Shown in pieces: positions 1 through 8,032 of a stretch of DNA of 13,946 bases. Each line of letters starts with the position of its first letter. The stretch's first letter is position 1. The notes under the pieces were generated by a model that had not been told where the DNA came from, ran no database searches, and saw only the letters and a program-made list of their open reading frames with translations. The stretch comes from Cytophagales bacterium (lineage in GTDB: Bacteria > Bacteroidota > Bacteroidia > Cytophagales > Cyclobacteriaceae). The DNA lies in assembly GCA_003537495.1 (NCBI GenBank), contig DPSB01000206.1, positions 1-13,946 of the forward strand, read 5' to 3'. Made by a program: the position numbers and the translations under genes.

Positions 1-65
1 AAGATGTACCATTAGTCTATCACCCAGTTGAACAAGCTTCCTTAACGCGATTAAAAGACTTATGA
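1..65 (+). CDS. C-terminal end of an unidentified upstream protein (partial)
   Basis: An open frame enters from the left edge (first full codon at 3). It reads DVPLVYHPVEQASLTRLKDL and stops at TGA 63-65. The stop overlaps the porin start codon as ATGA, the usual arrangement of two translationally coupled genes. The other two forward frames are closed in this stretch by TAG at 13-15 and TGA at 28-30. The protein cannot be identified from 20 residues. In Bacteroidota, porins of the type that follows are often found next to the kdp potassium-uptake genes, but nothing in this fragment proves that context. A short open frame could also occur by chance. Confidence 0.45.
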   Translation, partial: DVPLVYHPVEQASLTRLKDL

Positions 66-1159
66 AAAAAACTGGATTACTTTTTATTTGTGTAGTCACT
101 CTCTTTTCCACAAAAGGGCAGGTAGTTAATACAGCTACCATGGATACTACCGATTTCAGGTATAATGGTAAGGTTACAATTGAAGGATATGTGGATACGT
201 ATTACGCTTACGATTTTAACAAACCAACTTCAGGCGACAGGCCTTACTTCGTATCGATGGCGCGGCATAATGAACTTACCATTAACCTTGCCTATGTAAG
301 TGTAAAATATTCTGCTTCACGATTGCGTGGTCATTTTGTGCCTGGCTTTGGAACGTACATCAACGCTAATTATACAAACGAATCGTTCAGCCTTAGAAAC
401 ATTGTAGAAGCATCGGCTGGCATAAAGTTGTGGCGAAATAAAAATATCTGGATAGATGTGGGTGTTTTTGGTTCACCTTATACGAATGAAAGCGCTATCT
501 CAAAAGACCACCTTGCTTATACCCGATCATTTGCTCCGGAGTACGTGCCCTATTATTTGTCGGGCGTTAAACTTACGCTACCCCTTTCAGCTAAAATTAA
601 TGCCTACCTATATTTACTCAATGGCTGGCAGCAAATACAAGATGCCAACAACAACAAATCTGTTGGCACACAAGTGGAATATCGGCCATCTGACTATCTT
701 TTAATTAACTGGAATACATATTTAGGTAATGAACGTTCGCAGCAACGCACCGAATTTGGTACACGCTACTTTACTGATTTGTTTTTTATTTATTCAAAAG
801 GAAAATGGTCGGCTACTGGTTGTTATTATATAGGTGCTCAACAGCGCACCTATATGAACAGTGCCATCTGGTGGCAAGCCAATGTAATTGGCCGCTACGC
901 ACTTTCAGATAAATTATCCGTATCAGGCCGATTGGAATATTTTGAAGATCGGGATGAAGTTCATATCGATCCCATAACTGGAGTTGCAGGGTTTGAAACT
1001 TACAGCAGCTCTTTGGGCCTGAACTATAAAGTTGCTGATAACATTTTGATTAGAACCGAAGGCAGATCGTTCTTTTCAAATAAGCAAGTTTATGAAAGAA
1101 ATGGTGAAGCAGTTAAAAACAGTAATCTGATCACCACAAATGTTACGCTTTGGTTCTGA
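62..1159 (+). CDS. Outer-membrane beta-barrel porin, bbp2/OmpL-like
   Basis: This is a 365-aa exported outer-membrane protein. Residues 1 to about 20 form a signal peptide: Lys-Lys, then a hydrophobic run (GLLFICVVTLF), then a polar STKGQ cleavage region. The mature part starts with the FRYNGKVTIEGYVDTYYAYD strand that is typical of the 'putative beta-barrel porin-2, OmpL-like' family. It continues with alternating aromatic/polar strands (GHFVPGFGTYINANY, FVAP-type loops, INAYLYLLNGWQ, LSVSGRLEYFEDRDE) and ends in NVTLWF, the terminal Phe recognised by the BAM machinery. There are no catalytic motifs, so the inferred role is passive passage of small solutes. The start is set by the signal peptide and by the ATGA overlap with the preceding frame. 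The gene is convergent with the DUF1684 gene, 15 bp away, with no clear terminator between them. The substrate is unknown. Confidence 0.85.
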   Translation: MKKTGLLFICVVTLFSTKGQVVNTATMDTTDFRYNGKVTIEGYVDTYYAYDFNKPTSGDRPYFVSMARHNELTINLAYVSVKYSASRLRGHFVPGFGTYINANYTNESFSLRNIVEASAGIKLWRNKNIWIDVGVFGSPYTNESAISKDHLAYTRSFAPEYVPYYLSGVKLTLPLSAKINAYLYLLNGWQQIQDANNNKSVGTQVEYRPSDYLLINWNTYLGNERSQQRTEFGTRYFTDLFFIYSKGKWSATGCYYIGAQQRTYMNSAIWWQANVIGRYALSDKLSVSGRLEYFEDRDEVHIDPITGVAGFETYSSSLGLNYKVADNILIRTEGRSFFSNKQVYERNGEAVKNSNLITTNVTLWF

Positions 1160-1174
1160 TTATTTAGTGGCAAC

Positions 1175-2074
1175 CTAATGAGGTTCCGCACCATAATTTT
1201 TTTCACCGGCTCGTATCGCAACGGTTAAAACATTTTGTTTGGGTGGAAGCGGGCAGGTTGCATGCGGTGTAAACACACAAGGCGGATTATAGGCTTTATT
1301 AAAATCCAATATTACCTTCTCGTTACCGATTGGTTTTTTAGCATACATGTATCTGCCTGCGCCATACGTTTCGGTGCCACTGGTAGCATCTGCAAAAATG
1401 ATAAACAATTCATCACCCTCGGCTAACGCATCCAACCGATACGTCTTTCCTTCCAGTTTAAACACCAGCGTGCCCGGTGAACGTTGGGGTGTAGTTTGCC
1501 CCAACACATTTGTGATTTCGATTGTACGCAAAGAGTCTTTTTGCTCCAGTGTAGCTTCAACGCGATATTCAGCAGCAACCGGATAGCGGTCAATTGTAGT
1601 GAACGTTTTTAATGCTTCTGCATTATTATCGCGCAGGCGCACACCAAGTTTGGTATCACGTTTAATAATGTTCCATCGCAGATCGCCCACCTGAACTTGC
1701 GGAGCACGAGTTGAATCCGGATGAAAAATTAAACGCGAGTCGATGGTATCCTTATCTACAGTTGCCAGCACTCCCTTATTAACTACTAGCGTAACGGTAT
1801 TATCCTTCACCAAAAAGTATCCGGCATGGCTTGCGATTTTTCCTTGCGGGAATACAAGGGCATTACTTGAATCACTTCCAAAAGTATTCATTCCAGGTTC
1901 CAGCCAATGCAAGCCAACCAAATTGAGCCAACCGTTCGGTGCTTTCAGATTTGCAATCCGCTCGGCATGCCAGGCTTCTACTTCTGTTTGATGAGCTTTG
2001 ATTTCTTCAGGAGTTAAAGGTTTAGATTGAGTACAACCCGAAACAATTATGATAAGTAATAAAAAGTAACGCAT
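1175..2074 (-). CDS. DUF1684 family lipoprotein
   Basis: This is a 299-aa protein of the DUF1684 family, whose biochemical function is not established. Residues 1-14 (MRYFLLLIIIVSGC) are a lipoprotein signal peptide with lipobox VSGC, so Cys14 is the predicted lipidated residue. The sequence after it (TQSKPL) lacks the acidic cluster associated with surface export in Bacteroidota, so a periplasm-facing anchor is likely. Family hallmarks are EVEAWHAERIANLKAPNGWL near the N-terminus, the GLHWLEPGMNTFGSD segment, and the C-terminal block DFNKAYNPPC...CPLPPKQN followed by IRAGEKNYG. The two cysteines of that block are kept. Length fits the family plus a signal peptide. It is transcribed alone, convergent with the porin gene, and has a candidate promoter and a small inverted repeat directly upstream. 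Confidence 0.88.
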   Translation of the reverse strand: MRYFLLLIIIVSGCTQSKPLTPEEIKAHQTEVEAWHAERIANLKAPNGWLNLVGLHWLEPGMNTFGSDSSNALVFPQGKIASHAGYFLVKDNTVTLVVNKGVLATVDKDTIDSRLIFHPDSTRAPQVQVGDLRWNIIKRDTKLGVRLRDNNAEALKTFTTIDRYPVAAEYRVEATLEQKDSLRTIEITNVLGQTTPQRSPGTLVFKLEGKTYRLDALAEGDELFIIFADATSGTETYGAGRYMYAKKPIGNEKVILDFNKAYNPPCVFTPHATCPLPPKQNVLTVAIRAGEKNYGAEPH

Positions 2075-2077
2075 TTA

Positions 2078-2096
2078 GTCTATAAGATTAATAGAC
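2078..2096. repeat. 6-bp inverted repeat in the DUF1684 leader
   Basis: GTCTAT at 2078-2083 and ATAGAC at 2091-2096 form perfect arms around a 7-bp centre. The repeat lies between the -7 box and the start codon of the DUF1684 gene, where a repressor site or a short 5'-UTR hairpin would sit. With 6-bp arms in AT-rich DNA, chance is a real alternative. Confidence 0.3.
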
Positions 2097-2103
2097 AAAA
2101 ATA
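2096..2103 (-). promoter_or_regulatory. Candidate -7 promoter box for the DUF1684 gene
   Basis: On the minus strand this reads TATTTTTG, an exact match to the Bacteroidota -7 consensus TAnnTTTG, about 22 bp before the ATG at 2074. No convincing -33 TTG lies at the usual distance, so support rests on the -7 box alone. Confidence 0.4.
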
Positions 2104-2236
2104 AGACTTTACTTGATTCTTTACGTGCACTGGCGTGCATTAATTGTTCGCCACCGGACAAACAGCGGAATGGGACCTTTGAAAAAACAGAAATCTGCAT
2201 CACTTCTTCATTTGGCATAATTATTACTACAAATAG

Positions 2237-2275
2237 GAAATTATTATTTCAAACAACTGTTTCAATGAAAAAATA
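2237..2275 (+). promoter_or_regulatory. Cluster of short palindromes over the PadR1 start (possible operator)
   Basis: Three small symmetrical words lie in a row. GAAAT/ATTTC are at 2237-2241 and 2246-2250, AAACA/TGTTT are within AAACAACTGTTT just after, and TTTCA/TGAAA overlap the ATG at 2265. PadR proteins commonly bind palindromes near their own start and repress themselves, so this is the natural place for such a site. It does not resemble the long palindrome before the second PadR gene, and each word is short. Confidence 0.3.
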
Positions 2276-2612
2276 CCAACTGGGCGAGTTTGAAGAAGTG
2301 GTGATGCTTACCGTGGGCATCTTATATGATGAAGCCTATGGCGTATCCATTAAAAAGGAAATTGAATCGCGTTTAAAACGCGGAGTAAGTGTAGGTGCCT
2401 TGCAAACTGCCTTAAGGCGATTGGAAGATAAAGGCTATCTGAAATCGCGCGAAGGTGAGGCCACCGAAGAACGTGCCGGTCGCCCAAAGAAGTATTTCTC
2501 TATTACTGCCTATGGCAAAAAAGCAATGGAGTACACCAAGAGCACACGCGATGAATTGTGGAGAGCAATACCAGAAGTAGCGTGGAATCCGAAAATCTTA
2601 GGAATGAGTTGA
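2265..2612 (+). CDS. PadR-family transcriptional regulator (PadR1)
   Basis: This is a 115-aa winged-helix DNA-binding protein of the short PadR class. It shows the LGEFEEVVMLTVGILYDEAY opening, the GVSIKKEIESRL helix, the recognition-helix region SVGALQTALRRLEDKGYL, and the wing KSREGEATEERAGRPKKYFS with the typical GRPKKYF(S/Y)IT strand. A single C-terminal helix (GKKAMEYTKSTRDELWRAI) would serve dimerisation. PadR proteins usually act as ligand-responsive repressors, often of membrane transport genes; the ligand here is unknown. The gene is 60 bp upstream of permease A on the same strand and is inferred to be the first gene and regulator of the PadR1-A-B-C-D operon. The ATG at 2265 places LGEFEE at the usual distance and matches PadR2 in this window. 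Confidence 0.92.
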   Translation: MKKYQLGEFEEVVMLTVGILYDEAYGVSIKKEIESRLKRGVSVGALQTALRRLEDKGYLKSREGEATEERAGRPKKYFSITAYGKKAMEYTKSTRDELWRAIPEVAWNPKILGMS

Positions 2613-2624
2613 GTTAGGTTACCA

Positions 2625-2658
2625 GTTGCCAGTCTCCAATCACCGGCTTACTGACAAC
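2625..2658 (+). repeat. Intergenic inverted repeat, PadR1-A gap
   Basis: GTTGCCAGT (2625-2633) pairs with ACTGACAAC (2650-2658) with one mismatch around a 16-bp loop. The word GGTTACC lies just before it. This is the most degraded copy of a word family (GTTACC/GTTGCC + AGT/GGT) that recurs in the gaps before permeases B, C and D. No T-tract follows, so it is not a classical terminator. Confidence 0.5.
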
Positions 2659-2672
2659 ACTAAAATACACTG

Positions 2673-5318
2673 ATGAAAAAGGATAACACAACACCTCCCC
2701 AACTCGTCCTTCGCTTCTTCCGCTGGTTCTGCCACCCAAAGTTGCGCGATAGCATTGAAGGTGATTTGATGGAGTTATATGAAGAGCGAAGAACTAAAAA
2801 TAATAAGTGGAAAGCAGACTTTCTCTTTATAGTGGATGTACTGCTTCTATTCAGACCCGGAATTATAAAACCAACAGAAGGAACACACACATTAAACACC
2901 TACGGCATGTACAAAAGTTATTTTAAAGTTGGATGGAGGAATCTGGTTAAGAACACGGGATACTCAATAATCAATATTGGTGGCCTGGCGCTCGGTATGG
3001 GTGTAGCGATGGTAATTGCATTATGGGTATATGATGAGCTATCGTTTAACCAGTACCACGAAAATTATCCCCGCATAGCGCAGGTAATGAAAGGTGGCTC
3101 GTTTGAAGGTAAGCATTATGAAGGACAGACCTCGTTACCTTATCCGTTAATCGAGGAGTTAAAAAATAATTATGCGGACAATTTCAAACACATTGTTCCG
3201 GTTTCGTGGTACTGGGAAGGGGTGCTTTCTATTGGCGATAAAAAAATCTCGAAGAAAGGATTGTACATCGGTGAAGGTGCACCCGAAATGCTTACCTGGA
3301 AAATGGTGTATGGCGATTGGTCTGCATTGAAAGAGATGCATTCGATTATGATTTCTCAATCAACAGCCAAAGCACTCTTTGGTGATGCCGATCCCATTAA
3401 TCAGGTCTTGAAAATTAATAATGAACAGGATGCTACCGTCACCGGGGTGTATGAAGATTTCCCGATGAATACAGAATTCTACGGACTTCAATTTGTTCAA
3501 CCCTGGAGTTTTCTGATGAAGGATGCAGTATGGATAAGCAAACAAGGATGGGACAATCATTTTCTTGAACTCTATGTGGAGGTAGCACCGAATACCAACT
3601 TTGAGCAAGTTGAAGCAAACATCATCAACGCAGAAATGACTGCTATTAAGGATCTGGCTTATATGAAAGATGAATTGAAGTACAACTACGAAATACTTCT
3701 ACATCCCATGAGCGACTGGCACTTGCATTCTGATTTTAAAGAAGGTGTTCTTCAAAATGGTCCACTGCAAATGGTTTGGTTTATTGGGTCCATTGGTGTA
3801 TTCGTACTGCTGCTGGCTTGCATCAACTTTATGAATCTTAGCACAGCTCGTTCTGAAAAGCGGGCGAAAGAAGTGGGTATTCGGAAAACCATTGGCTCAG
3901 TGCGCTGGCAATTAATCGGACAGTTTTTGAGTGAATCATTTCTGGTTGTGATACTGGCTTTTGTTTTCGCCATAACATTGGTAGCCGCTTCACTTCCCTG
4001 GTTTAACGAGCTATCGGGTAAAGCGATGGGTTTGCCGTGGACGCAGGGATGGTTTTGGATAGGTAGTGCTTTATTTCTTTTCCTTACCGGAATGCTGGCC
4101 GGAAGTTATCCTGCACTTTATCTGTCATCGTTCAAACCCGTAAGTGTGTTGAAGGGCGTTTTTCGTGCAGGTCGGTTTGCATCTACACCTCGCAGGGCGT
4201 TGGTTGTTTTACAGTTTACGGTTTCCGTAATGCTTATCATTTGTACAGGCGTTATTTATAATCAACTCATGTATGTGAAGGATCGCCCGGTGGGCTATGA
4301 ACGAGACGGATTGATTCTGGTACCTAAAAAATCAAACGCCTTTACAACAAAAGCAGATGCATTGAAAGCAGAACTTATAGCGAGTGGTGCAGTAAGTGAG
4401 GTTGCAGAAGCAGGTGGATCGGTTACACAAGTGTGGTCGAACAATGGTGGCTTTACACAAGATGGAAGAAATCTGGATAAGGATCATGGCTTTGCTACCC
4501 TGGGTGTCTCTCACGACTATGGTAGAACCGTAGGCTGGGAGTTTATAGAAGGTCGCGATTTCTCGAAAGAGATTGCCAGTGATTCAGCAGGATTTGTTAT
4601 TAATGAAGCTGCTGCAAAGTTTATGGAGATTGATAACCCTTCCGGCCAAATCATTCATTGGAAAAACGGACCCTGGAATGTAGATAGCGATTTTAGAATC
4701 CTGGGCGTAATCAAAGATATGGTGATGGATTCTCCCTTCGAGCCCGTAAAGCCAACCGTCTACTTCACAATGGGATGGAAAAATTGGTTGTTACTGCGCA
4801 TTCCTCCCAATGTTCCGGTACGGGATGCACTTCCTAAAATTGAAAAAGCATTTGCCCATGTTATTCCCGACATACCATTTGATTACAAATTTGCCAATGT
4901 AGAATACAATGCAAAATTCGAAACGGAAGAACGCATTGGAAAATTGGCAGCAATCTTTACAACACTCGCCATCATTATCAGTTGTCTTGGCTTGTTTGGG
5001 CTTGCTTCTTTCATCGCGGAACAGCGAACAAAAGAAATTGGTATCCGAAAAGTATTGGGGGCTTCGGTTGCTAACCTTTGGAGGATGTTATCGCGTGAGT
5101 TTGTGCTGTTGGTAATCTTGTCGTGTGTAATTGCCGCACCGCTTTCCTATTACATTTTGCATCAAGGAATTCAACACTATGAATATCGAACCGATATCAG
5201 TTGGTGGATTTTTGCATTGGCTGCTGGTGGCGCATTGCTTATTACGTTGCTCACAGTAAGCTTTCAATCCATCAAAGCAGCAATGGCGAATCCTGTGAAT
5301 AGTTTAAGAAGCGAATAA
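2673..5318 (+). CDS. Permease A: prefix-domain, two-module FtsX/MacB-type ABC permease
   Basis: This is an 881-aa inner-membrane protein. Residues about 8-70 are the cytoplasmic 'permease prefix' domain (LRFFRWFCHPKLRDSIEGD, then LMELYEER). TM1 is at about 97-120, followed by a MacB_PCD-like periplasmic domain (about 125-365). TM2-4 lie between about 371 and 478 with the cytoplasmic loop AKEVGIRKTIGS near 397-408. TM5 is at about 508-533, then a second periplasmic domain (about 540-750), then TM6-8 from about 757 with loop TKEIGIRKVLGAS near 783. The C-terminus is NPVNSLRSE. There is no Walker A or ABC signature, so an ATPase would have to come from elsewhere. Efflux or mechanotransmission is the family's usual role; the substrate is unknown. 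It is closest to permease C here (shared length, IGQFLSESFLVVILAFV, and KDMVM in the second periplasmic domain). The ATG follows a weak ribosome-binding region. Confidence 0.9.
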   Translation: MKKDNTTPPQLVLRFFRWFCHPKLRDSIEGDLMELYEERRTKNNKWKADFLFIVDVLLLFRPGIIKPTEGTHTLNTYGMYKSYFKVGWRNLVKNTGYSIINIGGLALGMGVAMVIALWVYDELSFNQYHENYPRIAQVMKGGSFEGKHYEGQTSLPYPLIEELKNNYADNFKHIVPVSWYWEGVLSIGDKKISKKGLYIGEGAPEMLTWKMVYGDWSALKEMHSIMISQSTAKALFGDADPINQVLKINNEQDATVTGVYEDFPMNTEFYGLQFVQPWSFLMKDAVWISKQGWDNHFLELYVEVAPNTNFEQVEANIINAEMTAIKDLAYMKDELKYNYEILLHPMSDWHLHSDFKEGVLQNGPLQMVWFIGSIGVFVLLLACINFMNLSTARSEKRAKEVGIRKTIGSVRWQLIGQFLSESFLVVILAFVFAITLVAASLPWFNELSGKAMGLPWTQGWFWIGSALFLFLTGMLAGSYPALYLSSFKPVSVLKGVFRAGRFASTPRRALVVLQFTVSVMLIICTGVIYNQLMYVKDRPVGYERDGLILVPKKSNAFTTKADALKAELIASGAVSEVAEAGGSVTQVWSNNGGFTQDGRNLDKDHGFATLGVSHDYGRTVGWEFIEGRDFSKEIASDSAGFVINEAAAKFMEIDNPSGQIIHWKNGPWNVDSDFRILGVIKDMVMDSPFEPVKPTVYFTMGWKNWLLLRIPPNVPVRDALPKIEKAFAHVIPDIPFDYKFANVEYNAKFETEERIGKLAAIFTTLAIIISCLGLFGLASFIAEQRTKEIGIRKVLGASVANLWRMLSREFVLLVILSCVIAAPLSYYILHQGIQHYEYRTDISWWIFALAAGGALLITLLTVSFQSIKAAMANPVNSLRSE

Positions 5319-5329
5319 GAGATGTTACC

Positions 5330-5365
5330 AGTTACCGGTTTACTAGCAACTGGAAACCGGTAACT
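5330..5365 (+). repeat. Intergenic hairpin, A-B gap
   Basis: Perfect 12-bp arms AGTTACCGGTTT (5330-5341) and AAACCGGTAACT (5354-5365) flank a 12-nt loop. A second overlapping pairing, CCAGTT (5328-5333) with AACTGG (5348-5353), could form instead. The 3' arm ends 5 nt before the ATG of permease B, so the hairpin would cover its ribosome-binding region. No T-tract follows. The likely reading is a REP-like element or a processing or translation-control hairpin rather than a terminator. Confidence 0.7.
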
Positions 5366-5370
5366 AGAAA

Positions 5371-7977
5371 ATGATGAAATCAAATCCACCCAAACTCCCG
5401 CTCCGTTTCTTCCGCTGGTTTTGCCACCCGAAGTTGCGCGATAGCATTGAGGGCGATTTGATGGAGTTGTATGAAGAACGTGTAAAAGAAAAGGGGAAAC
5501 GAAAAGCAGATTTACGATTTGTATTGGATGTACTGCTACTATTTCGGCCAGGCATTATTAAACCAACAGAAGGTTATCAGAATTTAAACACATACGGTAT
5601 GTATAAAAACTATTTTGTAACAGCATGGCGAAATGTAGTTCGCAAAAAATCGTCTGCTGCCATTAATGTATTTGGTCTTACGCTCGGCATTACGTGCGCG
5701 CTAATCATTTTTGCACTTGTAAACTACCATTTAAGCTTTGACGACTTTCATAGCGATGTCGATAGAATTTACCGGTTTGTAACAGAGGAACACCGCGATG
5801 AAATTGAATACGATAACAGTGTGCCACCACCCTTTGGGAAATTTTTTCGCGATGACTACACCTTCAGTGAGAACACAGCTCGCCATTGCATCGAGGGCAA
5901 TGAGTTAATTACCATAGAAGAAAATGGTGAAAGCAAAAAGTTCAACGAAACCATCTCGTTTGCAGAACCTGAACTTTTTAAAATATTTAGCTTCCCATTG
6001 CTCGTTGGAAACCCGCAAACTATTCTGGTCGATCCCAACACGGCTGTTATAACAGAAAATATTGCCGCCAAATATTTTGGCGATGAGCCAGCCATTGGCA
6101 AAACCATTCGCTTGAATAATAAGATTGACTTTGTTGTTTCGGGGGTATTGAAGAACCTGCCGACTAATTCTGACATACAAACAGAAATCTATTTTTCATA
6201 TAGCACAATAAAACAATACAACGAGTGGTATGCTTCGGACGATGCCTGGGGCGGCATTACCAGCAGCATTAAAACCTATACAAAACTAAAGCCTGGTGTA
6301 AATCCAGCCGATGTAGAGGAAGCAGTTGATACATACGTGAAAAGATTTCGTCCCAAAAGTAAAAATGTACATCACTATAAACTTCAACCATTAAACGATG
6401 TACACTTTAATGCACGCTACGAAGGTGTAATGAGCAAAACAACCATTTTGGTTCTTTCCCTGGTGGGAATGCTTCTGGTGCTAACAGCCAGTTTAAATTT
6501 TATAAACCTTACTACAGCCCAGGCCGTAAATCGCTCGAGTGAAGTTGGCGTACGCAAAAGTTTGGGCGGTGCCCGCAGTCAATTGTTCTGGCAGTTTACC
6601 ATCGAAACCGGATTGGTGGTATTGGTTGCAACCGGATTGGCATTTGTGTTTTCGTATGCTATACTGCCGCAGCTAAATAGTTTTCTCAATACCAACATTA
6701 CTATTAACTTATTTGGTAATGGCAAGTTGCTGTTATTTACAACTGCATTGGTTGTAATGGTTACCGGCTTATCGGGTGCCTATCCGGCCATTGTGCTATC
6801 CGGTTTTAAACCTGTGCTGGCCTTAAAAGGAAAACTAAGTGGCAAAACAACCGGAAGTTTCAATATCAGGCGGGCACTTATCATAACACAATTCTCCATC
6901 TCTCAAATTCTTTTGTTGGGATTGATTGTTATGTACTTCCAGATGCGCTACTTCAGCAAAACTGATATGGGCTTTGATACCGAGGCCATCATTATGGTGC
7001 CCGTTGGATCTAATGATGAAAAACTTAAAACGGTAAAATCGCAACTACTGAATACACCCGGTGTTGAAAACGTAACGTTATGTTTTGGGGCACCCGCATC
7101 CGATAATCTCTGGACTACATCAATAAGATTTGATGACCATGCAGAAAGTGAAACTTTTTCTATCAGTCATAAAGGAGCCGATGAGGATTATCTCTCAACC
7201 TTTGATTTAGAACTTTTGGCAGGGAGAAACCTGACACCCTCAGATACGGTGCGAGAATTTCTGGTGAATGAAAATCTCTTGTCGAAATTAAGCCTCACCT
7301 CGCCTGAAGAAATTCTTGGAAAAAATATAACCGTAAATGGCTCGTGGAAAGGGCCGGTGGTGGGTGTGGTGAAAGACTTTCATGAACAATCGTTCCATGC
7401 AGATATAAAACCGGTGTTTATCACCACATCCGGAAATACCTATAATTCCATCGCGATTAAAATCAGCATGGGTAATGCAAATGAAACACTCCAATCAATA
7501 GAAAAAGTATGGAGTAGTACATACCCCGACTTAATCTATAAATACGACTTTTTGGATGAACAGATTGCCAGCTTCTATCAGACCGAGCAACAGATGGTTA
7601 CGGTTGTTTACATTTTTGCAAGCATAGCCTTGATTATTGGTGCACTGGGATTGTATGGATTGGTTTCATTTATGGCGGTTCAAAAAACAAAAGAGATCGG
7701 TATCCGGAAAGTATTGGGTGGCGATGTTGCGCAGATACTCTGGATTTTTGGCAAGGAGTTTACCGTGCTGGTGGCTATTGCATTTCTGATTGCTGCGCCC
7801 GTTGGCTGGTATGTTATGTCGCAGTGGCTATCCAACTACGCCTTTAAGGTTGACATCAGCATTTGGATGTTTGCATTAGAATTGTTCATCGTTGCTGTGG
7901 TTGTAACGGTTACAGTTGGCTATCGATCTATAAAAGCAGTGGTTGCCAATCCGGTAGAGAGTTTGCGATCGGAATAG
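5371..7977 (+). CDS. Permease B: prefix-domain, two-module FtsX/MacB-type ABC permease
   Basis: This is an 868-aa inner-membrane protein with the same plan as permease A. The prefix domain is at about 9-68 and TM1 at about 96-119. The first periplasmic domain runs to about 355, TM2-4 from about 357 to 475 with loop SSEVGVRKSLGG near 389-400, and TM5 at about 499-525. The second periplasmic domain runs to about 740, and TM6-8 from about 744 with loop TKEIGIRKVLGGD near 773. The C-terminus is NPVESLRSE. The first loop has lost the usual (A/T)KE triplet (it reads SSE), while the second is canonical. The second periplasmic domain carries VVGVVKDFH, shared with permease D and unlike the KDMVM of A and C. 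No ATPase motif is present. It starts with ATGATG 52 bp after permease A, behind the hairpin; MMKSNPP matches permease D. Confidence 0.9.
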   Translation: MMKSNPPKLPLRFFRWFCHPKLRDSIEGDLMELYEERVKEKGKRKADLRFVLDVLLLFRPGIIKPTEGYQNLNTYGMYKNYFVTAWRNVVRKKSSAAINVFGLTLGITCALIIFALVNYHLSFDDFHSDVDRIYRFVTEEHRDEIEYDNSVPPPFGKFFRDDYTFSENTARHCIEGNELITIEENGESKKFNETISFAEPELFKIFSFPLLVGNPQTILVDPNTAVITENIAAKYFGDEPAIGKTIRLNNKIDFVVSGVLKNLPTNSDIQTEIYFSYSTIKQYNEWYASDDAWGGITSSIKTYTKLKPGVNPADVEEAVDTYVKRFRPKSKNVHHYKLQPLNDVHFNARYEGVMSKTTILVLSLVGMLLVLTASLNFINLTTAQAVNRSSEVGVRKSLGGARSQLFWQFTIETGLVVLVATGLAFVFSYAILPQLNSFLNTNITINLFGNGKLLLFTTALVVMVTGLSGAYPAIVLSGFKPVLALKGKLSGKTTGSFNIRRALIITQFSISQILLLGLIVMYFQMRYFSKTDMGFDTEAIIMVPVGSNDEKLKTVKSQLLNTPGVENVTLCFGAPASDNLWTTSIRFDDHAESETFSISHKGADEDYLSTFDLELLAGRNLTPSDTVREFLVNENLLSKLSLTSPEEILGKNITVNGSWKGPVVGVVKDFHEQSFHADIKPVFITTSGNTYNSIAIKISMGNANETLQSIEKVWSSTYPDLIYKYDFLDEQIASFYQTEQQMVTVVYIFASIALIIGALGLYGLVSFMAVQKTKEIGIRKVLGGDVAQILWIFGKEFTVLVAIAFLIAAPVGWYVMSQWLSNYAFKVDISIWMFALELFIVAVVVTVTVGYRSIKAVVANPVESLRSE

Positions 7978-7983
7978 TTGCCA

Positions 7984-8016
7984 GTTACAAGTTACCGGTA
8001 ACGGGCAACTTGTAAC
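7984..8016 (+). repeat. Intergenic hairpin, B-C gap
   Basis: Perfect 10-bp arms GTTACAAGTT (7984-7993) and AACTTGTAAC (8007-8016) enclose a centre that overlaps a 12-bp palindrome, GTTACCGGTAAC (7991-8002). TTGCC (7978-7982) can also pair with GGCAA (8004-8008). These nested, mutually exclusive pairings use the same words as the A-B and C-D gaps in a different order. No T-tract follows. Confidence 0.65.
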
Positions 8017-8032
8017 AAACAAGAAATAAACT

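Larger units (their letters stand above)
2075..2264. other. 190-bp divergent intergenic region
   Basis: This region separates the divergent DUF1684 and PadR1 genes. No gene was seen in it. The left end holds the DUF1684 leader signals. TGCAC/GTGCA at 2126-2130 and 2135-2139 is a short inverted repeat. The right end, next to PadR1, is AT-rich and holds several short palindromes. No good TAnnTTTG box was found for PadR1 on the plus strand. Confidence 0.6.

Noticed and set aside
1235..1991. Plus-strand ORFs of 63-82 aa opposite the DUF1684 gene
   Set aside because: The minus-strand DUF1684 frame is continuous with clear family motifs, so the plus-strand frames are shadows.
2126..2139. TGCAC/GTGCA inverted repeat in the divergent region as an operator
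   Set aside because: The 5-bp arms are too short to stand out, and nothing else around them supports a binding site.
5322..5363. Mini-ORF MLPVTGLLATGNR in the A-B gap, with a similar one in the C-D gap
   Set aside because: It is a reading of an inverted repeat, and its frame relation to the next gene is not conserved between the two gaps.
5330..5365. Intrinsic terminators in the permease gaps
   Set aside because: The hairpins lack a following T-tract, and the 3' arms lie a few bases before the next start codon. This does not fit termination inside an apparent operon.
5856..6180. Two overlapping minus-strand ORFs of about 90-106 aa inside permease B
   Set aside because: They lie fully inside a strong coding frame, have no recognisable motifs, and no intergenic start signals.
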